64,000 bases of DNA from Rouxiella sp. WC2420 (GCF_041200025.1 NZ_CP165628.1:3782001-3846000); one strand, 5' to 3'. Counted from the stretch's first letter, positions 30,823 to 42,195 are shown. A program made the numbers and translations. The notes: generated from the letters alone by a model not told the origin.

Positions 30823-31485
30823 TCAGTTATGACGTACTGTGCGCAAGAACTCCTGACGGGTATTCTGGCTGGTTTTAAACAGGCCGCCCAGGGAGGTCGT
30901 CGTGGTCGCGCTGGTCGCATCACGGATACCGCGCGCTTTCACACAGTAGTGAACTGCATCGATAGACACTGCAACGTCTTTGGTGCCAAGCAGGGTTTGC
31001 AGAGCAATCAGGATCTGCTGAGTCAAACGTTCCTGCACCTGTGGACGCTGCGAGAAGAACTGCACGATACGGTTGATTTTGGACAAACCAATCACCGCGT
31101 CTTTAGGGATGTAAGCCACCGTCGCTTTACCATCGATAGTGACAAAATGGTGCTCACAGGTGCTGGTCAGCGTGATATCACGCACCGAAATCATCTCGTC
31201 GACCTTCATCTTGTTAGTGATAACGGTGATTTTCGGGAAGTTGGCGTAGTCGAGGCCGGAGAAAATCTCATCGACATACATCTTGGCGATGCGCGTCGGG
31301 GTTTCAGCCAGACTATCGTCATTCAGGTCAAGATTGAGCAGCTGCATGATACCGGTCATATGCTCTTTAATCCGCTGTTTGCGGGTATCGGCGTCTAAAG
31401 ACGGCTCTTCACGCAGCGGGGTTTCAAGACCACGGGCCATTAACGCCTCATGAACCAATACAGCTTCTTTACTCAATGTTGCCAT
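30823..31485 (-). CDS. folE: GTP cyclohydrolase I
   Basis: FolE converts GTP to 7,8-dihydroneopterin triphosphate, the first step of folate synthesis. The 220-residue product carries the zinc/catalytic [14 protein letters not shown] and the signature segments [17 protein letters not shown] and [12 protein letters not shown]. The start at the ATG at 31485 gives [15 protein letters not shown], similar to E. coli (222 residues). I saw no MetJ-type box in the 127 bases before it. Confidence 0.98.
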   Translation of the reverse strand: MATLSKEAVLVHEALMARGLETPLREEPSLDADTRKQRIKEHMTGIMQLLNLDLNDDSLAETPTRIAKMYVDEIFSGLDYANFPKITVITNKMKVDEMISVRDITLTSTCEHHFVTIDGKATVAYIPKDAVIGLSKINRIVQFFSQRPQVQERLTQQILIALQTLLGTKDVAVSIDAVHYCVKARGIRDATSATTTTSLGGLFKTSQNTRQEFLRTVRHN

Positions 31486-31612
31486 TTTCTTCTTTCTCCA
31501 GCAGTTGATATCACCTTGATGCAGATCACACCAAAATGAGGTGGCTTACTGTAGTTGAGTCCGCCCGCAGAATCCAGTGATTGCTCTTCATGATGGCTGA
31601 AATAGCTCGAAG

Positions 31613-32740
31613 TTATCGACTGCGTTTGATGACCAGTGCTCCGGCGAGCCAGAATCCGGCCATAGCCACATAAAGTGCGGGCTCAAGTCGATGAGTCAGC
31701 GAGGTGGAAACCGCCGATAGCAGGGGTCCCATCAATTGCCCGACGGCATAACCGGTGGTGAGTAAACCTGCCATGTAACGTGCATGGTTGGGTGCCAGCT
31801 CGCGGCTGTACTGTAACGCCAGCTGAACCACACACAGGAACCCGCCACCGGTTAGCAAAGCGCCGATAATCAGCCCGTTAACACCGGGAACAATTTCTGA
31901 ACAGAGTACGCCAATTCCCTGCATCCATAGCGTCAACGCCAGACGCTGATGCGTTTTCAGGCAGTGTCGGGTCATGATACCGATAACAATGCCGATCATT
32001 GACGCGCCGCCAAACACCGGCCAGACAAACTGTGCGAACAGACTATCGGGAAAACGAGCGTTGGCCATCTGTGAGAAAAATGTCGCAGGAAGGATATAAC
32101 CAAAGCCTGCCAGGCTGTAACACAGCACCAACCTTTTGAGGTCAGGAGTCAGGATTAACGGAGTCGTCGATACATTGGCGCGGTGCAGCTCACCGGCGCG
32201 AGGAAAATTGCGGGTAATAAGCAGCACCAGAATCAGCGCTAATCCACCATAAACTGCCCAGGCTACGGCAGCGCTCAGCGCCAGACTGTGAATGGCGGCA
32301 GCAACAATACCGCTGAGGAAAATTCCCGCACCGGGGCCAGCAAACACCGCAGCGCTCATCGCCGGGCGGCCATAGTGTGCCAATCGCTCGTTGCACCAGG
32401 CCGAAATCAACACCATCGCCCAACCGCTGGTCCAGCCAATCACAAAGCGGATGACAGAATGCCAGATTTCGCCAGTGACCACGGCAGAAAGCAACGTCAG
32501 CACCACCGCTCCCCAAACGCCAATCCACAGGCGGCGTTCAACGTGACGGGTGGATTTCATCGCGTCATAGGCACCAAACAGGTAACCAAGATAGTTAAAT
32601 GCTGCCACTAATCCAGCACCGGTCAACGTAAACTGATGTTCCGCGATCATCAACGGAACCTGGGGAGTGAACGCAAAACGCCCTATTCCCAATGCCACTA
32701 CAAAGGCCAAAAAGCCGGTCAGTGCTACACGAAATGCCAT
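31613..32740 (-). CDS. MFS transporter, YbfB/YjiJ family
   Basis: The 375-residue product has about 12 membrane segments and the YbfB/YjiJ-type MFS start (ALGIGRFAFTPQVPLM, then NYLGYLFGAYDA). Members are putative exporters; the substrate is unknown. I chose the ATG at 32740 (MAFRVALTGFLAFVVAL), preceded by GGAGTGAG. It is divergent from a LysR-type regulator 142 bases away, a layout that usually means the regulator controls the transporter. This pair sits between folE and yeiG, which are neighbours in E. coli, so it is probably an insertion. Confidence 0.85.
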   Translation of the reverse strand: MAFRVALTGFLAFVVALGIGRFAFTPQVPLMIAEHQFTLTGAGLVAAFNYLGYLFGAYDAMKSTRHVERRLWIGVWGAVVLTLLSAVVTGEIWHSVIRFVIGWTSGWAMVLISAWCNERLAHYGRPAMSAAVFAGPGAGIFLSGIVAAAIHSLALSAAVAWAVYGGLALILVLLITRNFPRAGELHRANVSTTPLILTPDLKRLVLCYSLAGFGYILPATFFSQMANARFPDSLFAQFVWPVFGGASMIGIVIGIMTRHCLKTHQRLALTLWMQGIGVLCSEIVPGVNGLIIGALLTGGGFLCVVQLALQYSRELAPNHARYMAGLLTTGYAVGQLMGPLLSAVSTSLTHRLEPALYVAMAGFWLAGALVIKRSR

Positions 32741-32830
32741 ACTCACTCCAGAAAAGTCTGTGGTTATTCGCACGGCTCAAAATTCTCGTGCGTTAAAAAT
32801 TCTGTTAATCATGATGACCTAAAGTTAGAA

Positions 32831-32843
32831 TCACGAATAGTGA
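32831..32843. promoter_or_regulatory. Candidate LysR-type operator (T-N11-A)
   Basis: TCACGAATAGTGA is a T-N11-A motif with inverted TCAC/GTGA arms, in the divergent promoter region 40 bases before the LysR gene and about 90 bases before the MFS gene. Confidence 0.35.
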
Positions 32844-32882
32844 ATAATACAAACAAACTTCGTTACGATAAGAGAATAAATT

Positions 32883-33764
32883 ATGGATCTTACCCAGTTA
32901 CGAATGTTTTGCTGTGTGGCAGAAACCGGCTCGGTAGCGCGTGCAGCACAACAGCTCCACCGCGTGCCGTCTAACTTGACCACCCGCCTGCGCCAGCTTG
33001 AACAAGAGCTGGGCACTGATTTGTTTATCCGCGAAAAACAGCGACTACGGCTTTCAGCTATTGGCTACAACTTTTTGAGTTACGCTAAACGAATTCTGGC
33101 GTTGAGTGAAGAAGCGCTGGCTTTAACCCATGCCGGTGAACCTGCTGGGCAATTCGAGCTGGGCGCAATGGAAAGCTCGGCAGCGACACGCCTTCCTGCT
33201 CTGCTTGCGGCTTATCATCAGCGTCATCCACAGGTTGCACTTTCGCTGAACACCGCACCGTCGGGCGAAACCATCGACAGCGTCCGTTCTGGAAAACTGG
33301 CCGCAGGTCTGGCTGAAGGTCCAATTGACGATGAAGATTTAACCGGCTGCGTGGCTTTCCAGGAACGGTTGGTACTCATCTCCCCGCTGGGAGAAGACCC
33401 AATGGTCACCCTTCCTGGCCGACCGGGACACACGGTATTTGCGTTTCGTCCCAGCTGCTCTTATCGTCAACGTTTAGAGAACTGGATGAGGCATGCCGGA
33501 TTTCACGCCAACAGCACCATGGAGATTCAGTCATATCACTCCATGGTCGCCTGCGTCGCCAGCGGGGCGGGTATTGCCATGCTGCCGCGCAGTCTGCTGG
33601 ATCAAATGCAGGGCAAAGAACGCGTGCAAGTACATGATTTAAATGAGAAATTCTCCGCCAGCACTACTTGGCTGTTTTGGCGGCGCGATGCTTTTGGGCC
33701 TAACGTAAGGGCATTGCAGGAACTGATTTTGGAGCTGAATGGCTCTGTGAATTTAGCGCATTAA
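32883..33764 (+). CDS. LysR-family transcriptional regulator, PtrR/YneJ-like
   Basis: The 293-residue product has an N-terminal winged HTH ([52 protein letters not shown]) and a substrate-binding effector domain. The HTH and the stretch ESYHxMxACVxxGAGIAxxPRS resemble E. coli PtrR (YneJ), a regulator of putrescine and glutamate use, but orthology is not established. It is divergent from the MFS transporter, its likely target, and 25 bases upstream of yeiG, with which it may be cotranscribed. Confidence 0.88.
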   Translation: MDLTQLRMFCCVAETGSVARAAQQLHRVPSNLTTRLRQLEQELGTDLFIREKQRLRLSAIGYNFLSYAKRILALSEEALALTHAGEPAGQFELGAMESSAATRLPALLAAYHQRHPQVALSLNTAPSGETIDSVRSGKLAAGLAEGPIDDEDLTGCVAFQERLVLISPLGEDPMVTLPGRPGHTVFAFRPSCSYRQRLENWMRHAGFHANSTMEIQSYHSMVACVASGAGIAMLPRSLLDQMQGKERVQVHDLNEKFSASTTWLFWRRDAFGPNVRALQELILELNGSVNLAH

Positions 33765-33789
33765 TTATAAAACTCTAAAGGAGCAACAG

Positions 33790-34638
33790 ATGAGCACATC
33801 AATAGAACTTCTGGAAGAACACCGGATGTTCGACGGCTGGCAACAGCGTTATCGTCACTTCTCCAGCAGTTTGCAAAGCAGCACCACCTTCAGCATCTAC
33901 CTGCCGCCGCCGCGTGATGACAATCCGCCTCCGGTGGTTTATTGGCTATCGGGCCTGACCTGCAACGATGAAAACTTCACAACCAAAGCAGGCGCACAGC
34001 GCATTGCTGCAGAATTAGGGCTCGTTTTGGTGATGCCGGATACCAGCCCGCGCGGTGAAGATGTCGCCAACGACGAAGGTTACGATTTAGGCCAGGGCGC
34101 TGGTTTTTACTTAAATGCGACCCAGTCACCATGGGCAGCTCATTATCGAATGTACGACTACGTTATCGATGAGCTTCCGCTACTGCTGCAGGAACACTTC
34201 AATATCAGCGATCGCCAGTCGATTATGGGTCACTCGATGGGCGGACACGGCGCATTGATGCTGGCCTTACGCAATCCCCAGCGTTTCCACTCCGCTTCTG
34301 CTTTTGCACCCATTGTTAATCCATGTCAGGTAGCTTGGGGTCGCAAGGCGTTTAGCGCCTATCTCGGCGACGACGAGAGTCAATGGTTACAGTATGACAG
34401 CTGCCATTTGCTGAGTGTTTATCCGGCAGATCAGGCGACTTTTCCTATTTTGGTCGATCAGGGCGACAATGATCAGTTCCTCGCCGACCAGCTACAACCG
34501 GCCAAGCTCGCCGAACTGGCCCGTCAGCGCGACTGGCCGCTGCAGCTGCGTGTACAGCCTGGTTATGACCATAGCTATTTCACTATCGCGAGCTTTATTG
34601 AGGATCACCTGCGTTTCCATGCCGGGAATTTGGGATAG
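33790..34638 (+). CDS. yeiG: S-formylglutathione hydrolase YeiG
   Basis: This esterase-D-family enzyme hydrolyses S-formylglutathione to formate and glutathione in formaldehyde detoxification. The 282-residue product has [28 protein letters not shown], the nucleophile elbow GHSMGGHG, the catalytic Asp in DQGDNDQF and the His in YDHSYF. It matches E. coli YeiG closely. AAGGAG precedes the ATG. No formaldehyde dehydrogenase gene is adjacent. The stop is followed at once by a terminator that belongs to the end of repeat cluster 1. Confidence 0.95.
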   Translation: MSTSIELLEEHRMFDGWQQRYRHFSSSLQSSTTFSIYLPPPRDDNPPPVVYWLSGLTCNDENFTTKAGAQRIAAELGLVLVMPDTSPRGEDVANDEGYDLGQGAGFYLNATQSPWAAHYRMYDYVIDELPLLLQEHFNISDRQSIMGHSMGGHGALMLALRNPQRFHSASAFAPIVNPCQVAWGRKAFSAYLGDDESQWLQYDSCHLLSVYPADQATFPILVDQGDNDQFLADQLQPAKLAELARQRDWPLQLRVQPGYDHSYFTIASFIEDHLRFHAGNLG

Positions 34639-34690
34639 ACCGCTCCCTTAGCGGTTTTAGATTGGCAATCTAAAGGCAACTTTTTTGTGC
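34639..34690 (+). terminator. yeiG terminator fused to repeat-cluster end
   Basis: ACCGCT/AGCGGT (34639-34655) with TTTT starts one base after the yeiG stop. A second hairpin, TAGATT/AATCTA (34658-34672), is followed by TTTTTT. From 34652 to 34698 the sequence is almost the same, in opposite orientation, as the right end of the second cluster (45 of 47 bases by eye). Confidence 0.75.
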
Positions 34691-34783
34691 TGCGCACTGG
34701 CTTGTGTGCTGCGCACGGCCTTTAATGCTGCGCATGGCCCTTAATGCTGCGCATGGCTTAACTTCAAATTCAAATTCAACTTC

Positions 34784-35085
34784 ATGCGCTGCGCTTACTG
34801 GGCTGCGGCCCAGACCGCCTCAAGGGTGGCCCTTGGGCCGCCACCCTTAAGAATCCCCGGCCCCTTTTCTCGTGACCAGATTGGTGCAAAAAAAGTAGAT
34901 CTTTTCAGAAGCCTCGGTGCGTGGCGTTGGCCACGGCCCTGCGGGCTGCCTTCACTCAGTCGGGAGCCAAAAGCGTCTCCCTTTCCTTCGCTCAGCGTAG
35001 GCCTGAGGCCGCCAATAGTAGCTAAAAAGAAAAACCGGCAACTCTACGGCGGTCAACGCTACGCCTGATGCTGCGCATGGCCTTT
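34784..35085 (+). repeat. Repeat unit A1
   Basis: The unit starts ATGCGCTGCGCTTACTGG. A head of nested palindromes follows (GGGCTGCGGCCC; AAGGGTGGC/GCCACCCTT enclosing GGCCCTTGGGCC), then CCAGATTGGTGCAAAAAAAG and a GC-rich tail. It contains an open frame of 94 codons, also present in units A2-A4. I do not regard it as a gene, because most differences between copies change the amino acid. Confidence 0.85.
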
Positions 35086-35114
35086 AGCTTAACTTCAAAT
35101 TCAACTTTAACTTC

Positions 35115-35763
35115 ATGCGCTGCGCTTACTGGGCTGCGGCCCAGACCGCCTCAAGGGTGGCCCTTGGGCCGCCACCCTTAAGAATTCCGGGCCCTTGTCG
35201 CCGTTGAATAAAACGGTTCTCAAGTTTGTAGCTCTTTCCAGTCACTCCTCTGTGTGGCGCGTTGCCGCGTGGCTCCGCCATTCCTTCGCTCGGTCAGGAG
35301 CCAAAAACGTCTCCTTCCTCTCACTCAGCGCCGTCACGGAGTGCGCCAATATTAGCCCCTAGGGAAAACCGCTCCCTCCTTTTTTAAATAAAACTCACAA
35401 CGGCAAAGGAAAAATAATGGGTAAGAGCGATGGATTTTTGACTTTATGCCGGATGGAAAGTTTTTGGACCTAAGGTCAGGTTGCCGATTTTTCTTTAATA
35501 GCCCTGATTGGCGGTCTCGGGGCGGCGCTGAGGGAGGGAGAAAGACGTTTTTGGCTTTCGAACGAACGAGGGGACCGCGCAGCGGCGCGACCAACGCCAC
35601 ACACAATGGCAACTGAAACGAACTCATCGTCTGGTGCCGTACAGGCAAGCGACACCCAAAGGGCGCGGAGATGCAAGAGGGCTCGCCCTGGAGACCTCTT
35701 GCCCGGTTCCGGCGCTGCCGGCTAATTGACCATTGAAATGAGTGAACCGGAAAAACTCCTCGG
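35115..35763 (+). repeat. Repeat unit B1
   Basis: The unit has the same head as unit A (to about 35186), then a different middle, then from 35478 an arm that is an inverted, diverged copy of the A-type tail. It ends with several hairpins, for example CAAGAGG/CCTCTTG around GGGC/GCCC. It aligns without gaps with B2, with about 20 substitutions by eye. Confidence 0.85.
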
Positions 35764-35841
35764 AATTTAATGGCCTTAGAAGTTAATCGCGATCAATGCC
35801 ACACTTGATGCTTTGCATGGCTTAACTTCAACTTCAACTTC

Positions 35842-36490
35842 ATGCGCTGCGCTTACTGGGCTGCGGCCCAGACCGCCTCAAGGGTGGCCCTTGGGCCGCC
35901 ACCCTTAAGAATTCCGGGCCCTTGTCGCCGTTGAATAAAACGGTTCTCAAGTTTGTAGCTCTTTCCAGTCACTCCTCTGTGTGGCGCGTTGCCGCGTGGC
36001 TCCGCCATTCCTTCGCTCGGTCAGGAGCCAAAAACGTCTCCTTCCTCTCACTCAGCGCCGTCACGGAGTGCGCCAATATTAGCCCCTAGGGAAAACCGCT
36101 CCTTCCTTTTTTAAATAAAACTCACAACGGCAAAGGAAAAATAATGGGTAAGAGCGATGGATTTTTGACTTTATGCCGGATGGAAGGTTTTTGGACCTAA
36201 GGTCAGGTTGCCAATTTTTCTTTAATAGACCGAATTGGCGGTTTCGGGCCGGCGCTGAGCGAGGGAGAAAGACGCTTTTGGCTTTCGAACGAACGAGGGG
36301 ACCGCGCAGCGGCGCGACCAACGCCACACTCGGTGGCAACTGAAACGAACTCATCGTCTGGTGCCGTACAGGCAAACGACACCCAAAGGGCGCGGAGATG
36401 CAAGAGGGCTCGCCCTGGAGACCTCTTGCCCGGTTCCGGCACTGCCGGTTAATTGACCATTGAAATTCGTGAACCGGAAAAACGCCTCGG
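35842..36490 (+). repeat. Repeat unit B2
   Basis: This is a tandem direct copy of B1 at a constant offset of 727 bases, same length (649), about 97% identical by eye. The linker between them includes TTAACTTCAACTTCAACTTC. The duplication looks recent. Confidence 0.85.
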
Positions 36491-36580
36491 TGATCATTGA
36501 CCTTAAAAAGCCTGTGCGCAGCACCTAAAGCCCGTGCGCTGCGCATGAAGTTGAATTTTGAAGTTAAACCTTGTGCAGCA

Positions 36581-36610
36581 ATATAAAAACCTAGCTTTTA
36601 AGCTTAGGAT
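36581..36610 (-). terminator. Terminator overlapping the end of gsiD
   Basis: On the minus strand CCTAAGCTT pairs with AAGCTAGG (one bulge) across the last gsiD codons and is followed by TTTTTATA. Confidence 0.55.
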
Positions 36611-37511
36611 CCAGGGCATCCCTTAATCCGTCCCCCAATAAATTAAACGCCAACACGGTTAAAAATATCGCCAGACTGGGGAAAATAGCCTCGTGAGGAG
36701 CAGTAACCATGTCCGCACGAGCTTCGTTGAGCATTGCGCCCCACTCCGGCGTTGGCGGCTGCGCGCCCATGCCCAGGAACGACAGGCTTGCGGCAGTAAT
36801 GATTGAGGTGCCGATGCGCATGGTGAAATACACCACCACCGATGACAGCGTGCCGGGCAGAATATGGCGGAACAGAATAGTCATGTCCGAAGCGCCAATA
36901 CTGCGCGCCGACTCAATATAGGTGAGATTTTTCAATACCAGCGTATTGGCCCGCACCAAGCGAGCGAAGGCCGGAATACTAAAAATCGCCACTGCGACAA
37001 CAACGTTCGCCATGCCATTTCCCATTACAGCAACCACGGCAATTGCCAGCAAAATACCCGGAAAGGCAAACAGCACGTCACAGACGCGCATGGTTACCCT
37101 GTCCCACCAGCCTTCATAGAAACCGGCCATCAGCCCCAGCACTGTGCCAATCGCCGCGCCGAGGATAACCGATAACACCCCGGCCGCCAGCGAGATCCTC
37201 GCGCCCATCAGAATACGGCTAAAAATATCCCGCCCCAAAGAATCAACGCCCAACCAATGCAGCAGCGAAGGCCCTTCATTCAAGCGGTCATAATCAAAGT
37301 AGTTTTCAGGATCGAACGGCACCAGCCATGGCGCCAATATTGCTGCGCCAATCAACAGAACAACAAATATGCCGGCGACCAGCGCAATATGCTGCTTGCG
37401 AAAACGTCGCCAAAAAGCGCGCCACGGCGTGCGTACCGGCTTACTGCTTACCTTTTCCTGTGTGACCAGTGGCATGGATGCCAGCGCGGCTTTGCGTCGC
37501 CAGTTTTTCAT
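36591..37511 (-). CDS. gsiD: Glutathione ABC transporter permease GsiD
   Basis: GsiD is a membrane subunit of the dipeptide-type ABC importer for glutathione. It is 306 residues from the ATG at 37511, with an N-terminal basic stretch ([16 protein letters not shown]), about six membrane segments, and conserved [22 protein letters not shown] and the EAA loop [19 protein letters not shown]. The start is uncertain: a GTG at 37523 overlaps the gsiC stop (GTGA) but has no Shine-Dalgarno. It is the last gene of gsiABCD and converges on yeiG across repeat cluster 1. Confidence 0.93.
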   Translation of the reverse strand: MKNWRRKAALASMPLVTQEKVSSKPVRTPWRAFWRRFRKQHIALVAGIFVVLLIGAAILAPWLVPFDPENYFDYDRLNEGPSLLHWLGVDSLGRDIFSRILMGARISLAAGVLSVILGAAIGTVLGLMAGFYEGWWDRVTMRVCDVLFAFPGILLAIAVVAVMGNGMANVVVAVAIFSIPAFARLVRANTLVLKNLTYIESARSIGASDMTILFRHILPGTLSSVVVYFTMRIGTSIITAASLSFLGMGAQPPTPEWGAMLNEARADMVTAPHEAIFPSLAIFLTVLAFNLLGDGLRDALDPKLKS

Positions 37512-37519
37512 GCGCTTAC

Positions 37520-38440
37520 TCACTTGTATCGAATTGAAGGATTGATGACCGCATACAGCATGTCGACCAACAGGTTGATAAGGATAAACTCCAGCGAAAA
37601 CAGCAATACTTCGGCCTGAATCACCGGATAATCGCGCATTTCTACCGAGTCGATAAGCAAACGGCCCAAGCCCGGCCAGTTGAACACTTTTTCGACAACA
37701 ATCGAACCACCAAGCAAAAATCCGAACTGCAATCCCATCATGGTGACTACCGGAATCATCGCGTTACGCAGCCCGTGTTTAACGACCACCACAGATTCAC
37801 GCACGCCTTTTGCCCGCGCGGTGCGCATGTAATCTTCCTGCATCACCTCGACGAAGGAGGCTCTGGTAAAACGAGCCATGATTGAGGCCACCGCTGCGCC
37901 AAGGGTGATCGAGGGCAAAATGTAGTTGCGCCAGCCATCCGCGCCAATAGTTGGCAGCCAGCCAAGTTGTACGGAAAAAATCTGCATCAGCAACATGCCC
38001 AGAGCAAACGCCGGGAACGAAATTCCCGATACGGCGAGCGCCATGCCCAAACTGTCAGGCCAGCGGTTGCGCCATACCGCAGATACCACGCCAATAATCA
38101 GTCCAAAAATCACCGACCACAGCATGCTGGTCAGCGTGAGATATAACGTCGGCATAAAACGCGAGCTGATTTCATCGATCACCGGTCGTTTCGAGACCAT
38201 CGACTGCCCAAAATCACCACGCAGTGCGTGCTCGAAGAAAATCAGAAACTGCTGCCAAAGAGGTTTATCAAGGCCAAGATCCTGACGCACCATATTCACC
38301 ACGCTCTGATCGGCATCTTGCCCGGCCAGCATGCGTGCAGGGTCGCCCGGCAGTAGATGGACGAATAAAAACACCAGCACAGCAACAATCAGCAGCGTCG
38401 GGATTAGGCCGAGCAGTCGCTTTAAAAAATAATTGAGCAT
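37520..38440 (-). CDS. gsiC: Glutathione ABC transporter permease GsiC
   Basis: GsiC is the other membrane subunit of the glutathione importer. The 306 residues equal the E. coli length. It starts [20 protein letters not shown], has about six membrane segments, and carries [15 protein letters not shown] and an EAA-type loop around [21 protein letters not shown]. It is separated from gsiB by 169 bases with a stem-loop. Confidence 0.95.
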   Translation of the reverse strand: MLNYFLKRLLGLIPTLLIVAVLVFLFVHLLPGDPARMLAGQDADQSVVNMVRQDLGLDKPLWQQFLIFFEHALRGDFGQSMVSKRPVIDEISSRFMPTLYLTLTSMLWSVIFGLIIGVVSAVWRNRWPDSLGMALAVSGISFPAFALGMLLMQIFSVQLGWLPTIGADGWRNYILPSITLGAAVASIMARFTRASFVEVMQEDYMRTARAKGVRESVVVVKHGLRNAMIPVVTMMGLQFGFLLGGSIVVEKVFNWPGLGRLLIDSVEMRDYPVIQAEVLLFSLEFILINLLVDMLYAVINPSIRYK

Positions 38441-38523
38441 AATTAATCAGGATTTTTCATTAGATATTCTATCCACACGTTGTCCCATCGACGTTTTAAA
38501 ACGCCATCGCCCCTGGCTGCCGA

Positions 38524-38565
38524 CACTCACTCCAAGGCTTACCAGAGCAAGTATCGGAGTGAGTG
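38524..38565 (-). other. Stem-loop between gsiB and gsiC
   Basis: A perfect 10-bp stem (CACTCACTCC/GGAGTGAGTG) with a 22-base loop lies 45 bases past the gsiB stop. No T run follows. It may be an mRNA-stability or processing element that raises binding-protein levels. Confidence 0.5.
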
Positions 38566-38609
38566 CATTGCCACCCGTAGATGAAATCCAATCGGACGAT
38601 GAGTAAGGG

Positions 38610-40148
38610 CTATTTCACGTCTGCATTATCAAAGTTGAATGAAGTATCGGGCATCACGTAGAAGCCGGTCAGGCGCTTATTACTGGCTGACAGCAGGCGC
38701 TCGGTTGCCAGGAAAGCCCAGGGGGCATCGGCCCAGATACGGTCCTGCGCGTCTTTATACAGCTTGTCCTTCGCTGATTTATCAGTCGTGTTCAGCGCAT
38801 CGCTCAAATCTTTATCGACCTGCGGATTGCTATAGAACGCAGTATTGAACTGCTTTGGTGGTGCAGATTGAGTAGCAAACAGCGGCGTTAGTGCCCAGTC
38901 AGCTTCACCGGTAGAGGCCGACCAGCCAGTGTAGAACATCCGCAGGCCCGACTCTTTCTGGCCGACGTTCTCAACCTGAGCGGCACGCTGCGCGGCATCA
39001 AAAGCAGTCACAGTGACTTTAATCCCTACCTGCGCCAGCTGCTGCTGTGCGAACTGAATGACTTTCTGCGCGGTGCTGGAATTGTGTGACGACCACAGCG
39101 TAGTAGTGAAGCCGTTTGGATAACCCGCCTCTTTCAGCAACTCTCGGGCCTTGGCCGGATCGTAAGGCCATGGCTGATATTTTGCAGAATATTCGATACT
39201 GGTCGGCAATGGCCCTTCAGCAGGCACCGCGTAACCGGCAAACGCCACTTTAATCAGCGCCTGTTTGTTAATGGCATAGTTGATAGCCTGACGGACTTTT
39301 AGATTATCAAAAGGCTTTTGGGTAATGTTGAAACTGATGTAACGCTGCAAAATTGATGGCGAAGTCACCAGATTCAATTTGCTGTTTTTTTCCAGCAAAG
39401 CCGCCTGCTCATAAGGCACCGGATACGCTAAATCGGCCTCACCGGTTTGCAACATTGCAGCACGGGTATTGTTATCAACCACTGGCCGCCAGGTGATGGT
39501 GTCCAGTTTTGGCTCGCCTTTTTTCCAGTAGCCGTCAAACTTCTTCACTTTCACGAAATCAGTCTGATTCCACTGTTCCAGCGTATAAGGGCCTGTTCCG
39601 ACCGGATGGAAACCAATGTCTTTGCCATATTTCCCCAGCGCCGCAGGTGAGATCATCACCGCAGAAGGGTGTGCAAGATTATTAATAAAGGCTGAGAATG
39701 GCGCTTTCAGAGTGATCTTGACGGTATCAGCGTCAATCACCTCGGTTTTGGCAATCATCTTGAACAGGTTGTAACGTTTGAGATGGCTGTCAGGATTGCT
39801 GGCGCGATCGAGGTTAACTTTTACCGCTGCCGCATTAAAATCGGTGCCATCCTGGAATTTGATCCCCGGATGCAGCTTGATAGTGTAAGTAAGGCCATCC
39901 TGGCTCACGGAGTAGCTGTCGGCCAGCACGTTAACCAGCTTCATGTCTTTGTCAAAACCGAACAGGCCCTGATAAAACGATTTTGCTACCGCCTGAGAGA
40001 GCGTGTCGTTGGCGTCATACGGGTCCAGTGAGGTGAAGTTTGAACCAACTGCAATCACGACATCCTTCGCTGCCCAGACTGAACCGGAAGCCATTGCGCT
40101 AAGCATTACCGTCGCCAGAACGGCTCTGCGCATCATTTTCTGCTTCAT
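38610..40148 (-). CDS. gsiB: Glutathione-binding periplasmic protein GsiB
   Basis: GsiB is the periplasmic receptor of the glutathione importer (SBP family 5). The 512 residues match E. coli. It has a Sec signal peptide cleaved near [10 protein letters not shown] and the family signatures [28 protein letters not shown] and [19 protein letters not shown] precedes the ATG. The order gsiA-gsiB-gsiC-gsiD is as in E. coli. Confidence 0.95.
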   Translation of the reverse strand: MKQKMMRRAVLATVMLSAMASGSVWAAKDVVIAVGSNFTSLDPYDANDTLSQAVAKSFYQGLFGFDKDMKLVNVLADSYSVSQDGLTYTIKLHPGIKFQDGTDFNAAAVKVNLDRASNPDSHLKRYNLFKMIAKTEVIDADTVKITLKAPFSAFINNLAHPSAVMISPAALGKYGKDIGFHPVGTGPYTLEQWNQTDFVKVKKFDGYWKKGEPKLDTITWRPVVDNNTRAAMLQTGEADLAYPVPYEQAALLEKNSKLNLVTSPSILQRYISFNITQKPFDNLKVRQAINYAINKQALIKVAFAGYAVPAEGPLPTSIEYSAKYQPWPYDPAKARELLKEAGYPNGFTTTLWSSHNSSTAQKVIQFAQQQLAQVGIKVTVTAFDAAQRAAQVENVGQKESGLRMFYTGWSASTGEADWALTPLFATQSAPPKQFNTAFYSNPQVDKDLSDALNTTDKSAKDKLYKDAQDRIWADAPWAFLATERLLSASNKRLTGFYVMPDTSFNFDNADVK

Positions 40149-40205
40149 ACTGATTTCCTTTTCCTTAGACCCTGTAGATAAAGCTCCCTGTAAGTTGGGC
40201 GCTCC

Positions 40206-42122
40206 TTAATAAACGCCGGCAATAGCATGACGAGCAACGTAATGCCCCTCAGACACTTTCACCAGCGGTGCAATAATAGGCTCATCGCCGATCGCTCGGA
40301 TCGGACTTGGGATTTCATCCACCAGCAGCGCCTGTTCAACACGTCGATGTTGCGGGTCCGCCACTGGCACCGCAGCCATAAGCTTGCGGGTGTAGGGATG
40401 CTGCGGATTTTCAAACACCGCCGCCCGTGGCCCGATCTCGACAATTTGCCCGAGATACATAACCGCGACACGATGGCTTATCCTTTCTACTACCGCCATG
40501 TCGTGCGAGATAAACAGAAACGCGATGCCAAATTCTTTCTGCAGATCCATCAGTAGATTGACGATCTGCGCCTGTATCGAAACATCCAGCGCCGACACCG
40601 ACTCATCGGCAATCACTACTTTAGGATTCAGTGCCAATGCGCGGGCAATACAGATCCGCTGACGCTGACCGCCTGAAAATTCATGCGGATAACGCTCGGC
40701 GTGCTCCGGCAATAGCCCAACTTTCTCCAACAGCCATGAAACCCGCTCTTTTGCCTGTTCACGACTGCCAATTTTATGGACCAGCAGGGGTTCCATGATG
40801 GAATATCCCACCGTGAGGCGCGGATCGAGGGAGGCGTAAGGATCTTGAAAAATAAACTGAATATCACGTCGAAGATGTTGTAGCGCAGAACTGGAAAGCT
40901 GCCCGGTATGTTCGCCATCGAACACAGTTTTGCCGTTAAAAATAACTGAACCACTCTGGCTTTCGACCAGCCTGAGCAATGAACGCCCAGTGGTAGATTT
41001 GCCGCAACCGGATTCTCCAACCAGCGCCAGAGTTTCTCCGGGATAGATATCGAAGCTCACCTTTTCCACCGCGTGCACATAGCGGTTTATACGATTAAAC
41101 AGGCCACTGCGTAACGGGAAACGAGTCACCAGACTGCGCACCTGCAAGATAGGAGCGGCACCTAAAGTTAAAGTATTTTGAATTAAGGAGGAGTCATCAA
41201 CGGGCTGATCGTTGACTTCGGTATTTAACAGCGGGAAACGAGCGGGTAGCTGAGTGCCTTTCATTGCGCCAAGTTTTGGCACCGCAGCGAGCAACGCGCG
41301 GGTGTAGGGATGTTGCGGCGCGGCAAATACGCGACCCACTTCACCGCTCTCAACACTTTCACCTTTATACATCACCAGCACACGGTCGGCGATTTCGGCC
41401 ACCACGCCCATATCGTGAGTAATGAAAATCACCGCCATCTGCATCTCTTGCTGCAGCACGCGGATCAGTTGCAGAATTTGCGCCTGAATGGTGACGTCCA
41501 GCGCGGTGGTCGGCTCATCGGCAATCAGCAGCGCCGGTTTACACGACAGCGCCATCGCAATCATCACTCTCTGGCGCATCCCGCCGGAAAGCTGATGCGG
41601 GTAACTATCAAGAATATTTTGCGCTTCGGGAATGCGCACCAGCTCAAGCATGCGCAAAGCTTCTGCACGCGCGGCGGCATGGTTTTTGCCCTGATGCAGA
41701 CGGATAGATTCGGCAATCTGTTCGCCGACCGGAAACACCGGGTTAAGCGAGGTCATCGGCTCCTGAAAAATCATTGCCATATCCGCACCGCGCAGCTTGC
41801 GCATCTCGGACTGGCGGGCGGCAGTCAGGTCAACAATCTGCCCGTTACGACGCCTAAAATCGATTTTTCCCTGATGAACCTGGCCACCACCCTGCTCCAC
41901 CAGGCGCATCAATGCCAGTGAGGTGACGGATTTCCCGGAGCCTGATTCCCCGACGATCGCCAGCGTCTCACCGCGTTTTACCTCAAAGTCGAGATGACGC
42001 ACTGCCTCAATCGCCTGCCCCTCGTGCTCGAAACGAACGCTGAGACTGCGCACCGACAGCACTTGATCGTCAAGCATTGTCGGTGCCGAAAACGCGTGCT
42101 CGGGGGAAATTGTCTGACTCAT
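40206..42122 (-). CDS. gsiA: Glutathione ABC transporter ATP-binding protein GsiA
   Basis: GsiA is a fused double ATPase of the glutathione importer. Domain one has [17 protein letters not shown] and LLIADEP; domain two has [17 protein letters not shown] and VVIADES. Each ends in the oligopeptide-transporter segment around PQHPYTR. The product has 638 residues against 623 in E. coli. I chose the ATG at 42122, with AAGGAG 5 bases upstream. iaaA lies 73 bases upstream in the same direction, as in E. coli. Confidence 0.96.
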   Translation of the reverse strand: MSQTISPEHAFSAPTMLDDQVLSVRSLSVRFEHEGQAIEAVRHLDFEVKRGETLAIVGESGSGKSVTSLALMRLVEQGGGQVHQGKIDFRRRNGQIVDLTAARQSEMRKLRGADMAMIFQEPMTSLNPVFPVGEQIAESIRLHQGKNHAAARAEALRMLELVRIPEAQNILDSYPHQLSGGMRQRVMIAMALSCKPALLIADEPTTALDVTIQAQILQLIRVLQQEMQMAVIFITHDMGVVAEIADRVLVMYKGESVESGEVGRVFAAPQHPYTRALLAAVPKLGAMKGTQLPARFPLLNTEVNDQPVDDSSLIQNTLTLGAAPILQVRSLVTRFPLRSGLFNRINRYVHAVEKVSFDIYPGETLALVGESGCGKSTTGRSLLRLVESQSGSVIFNGKTVFDGEHTGQLSSSALQHLRRDIQFIFQDPYASLDPRLTVGYSIMEPLLVHKIGSREQAKERVSWLLEKVGLLPEHAERYPHEFSGGQRQRICIARALALNPKVVIADESVSALDVSIQAQIVNLLMDLQKEFGIAFLFISHDMAVVERISHRVAVMYLGQIVEIGPRAAVFENPQHPYTRKLMAAVPVADPQHRRVEQALLVDEIPSPIRAIGDEPIIAPLVKVSEGHYVARHAIAGVY

Positions 42123-42195
42123 CACGACTCCTTAACCATGTACTTCTCCCTGAATTTCTTGAAACTCGCCTGCTGATTAGCAATAACTTCAGATG

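Larger units (their letters stand above)
34652..36580. repeat. Repeat cluster 1 (mosaic hairpin-rich repeats)
   Basis: This gene-free stretch of about 1.9 kb between the convergent genes yeiG and gsiD holds one A-type unit and two B-type units. They are joined by short linkers made of GTGCTGCGCAC or ATGCTGCGCAT palindromes and AACTTC/AAATTC hexamers. The left and right borders carry the GTGCTGCGCAC-type motifs in opposite orientation. No transposase or target duplication is seen. Confidence 0.85.

Noticed and set aside
31486-31612. A MetJ box before folE
   Set aside because: No AGACGTCT-like repeats are present in the 127 bases.
34784-35068. A 94-codon open frame in repeat unit A1 (and similar in A2-A4) as a protein gene
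   Set aside because: Changes between copies are mostly amino-acid changing, one copy is frameshifted, and the sequence is dominated by palindromes.
35352-36546. Minus-strand open frames of 60-155 codons in the B units
   Set aside because: They lie in repeated, structured DNA, have no recognisable domain or Shine-Dalgarno, and occur in several overlapping frames at once.
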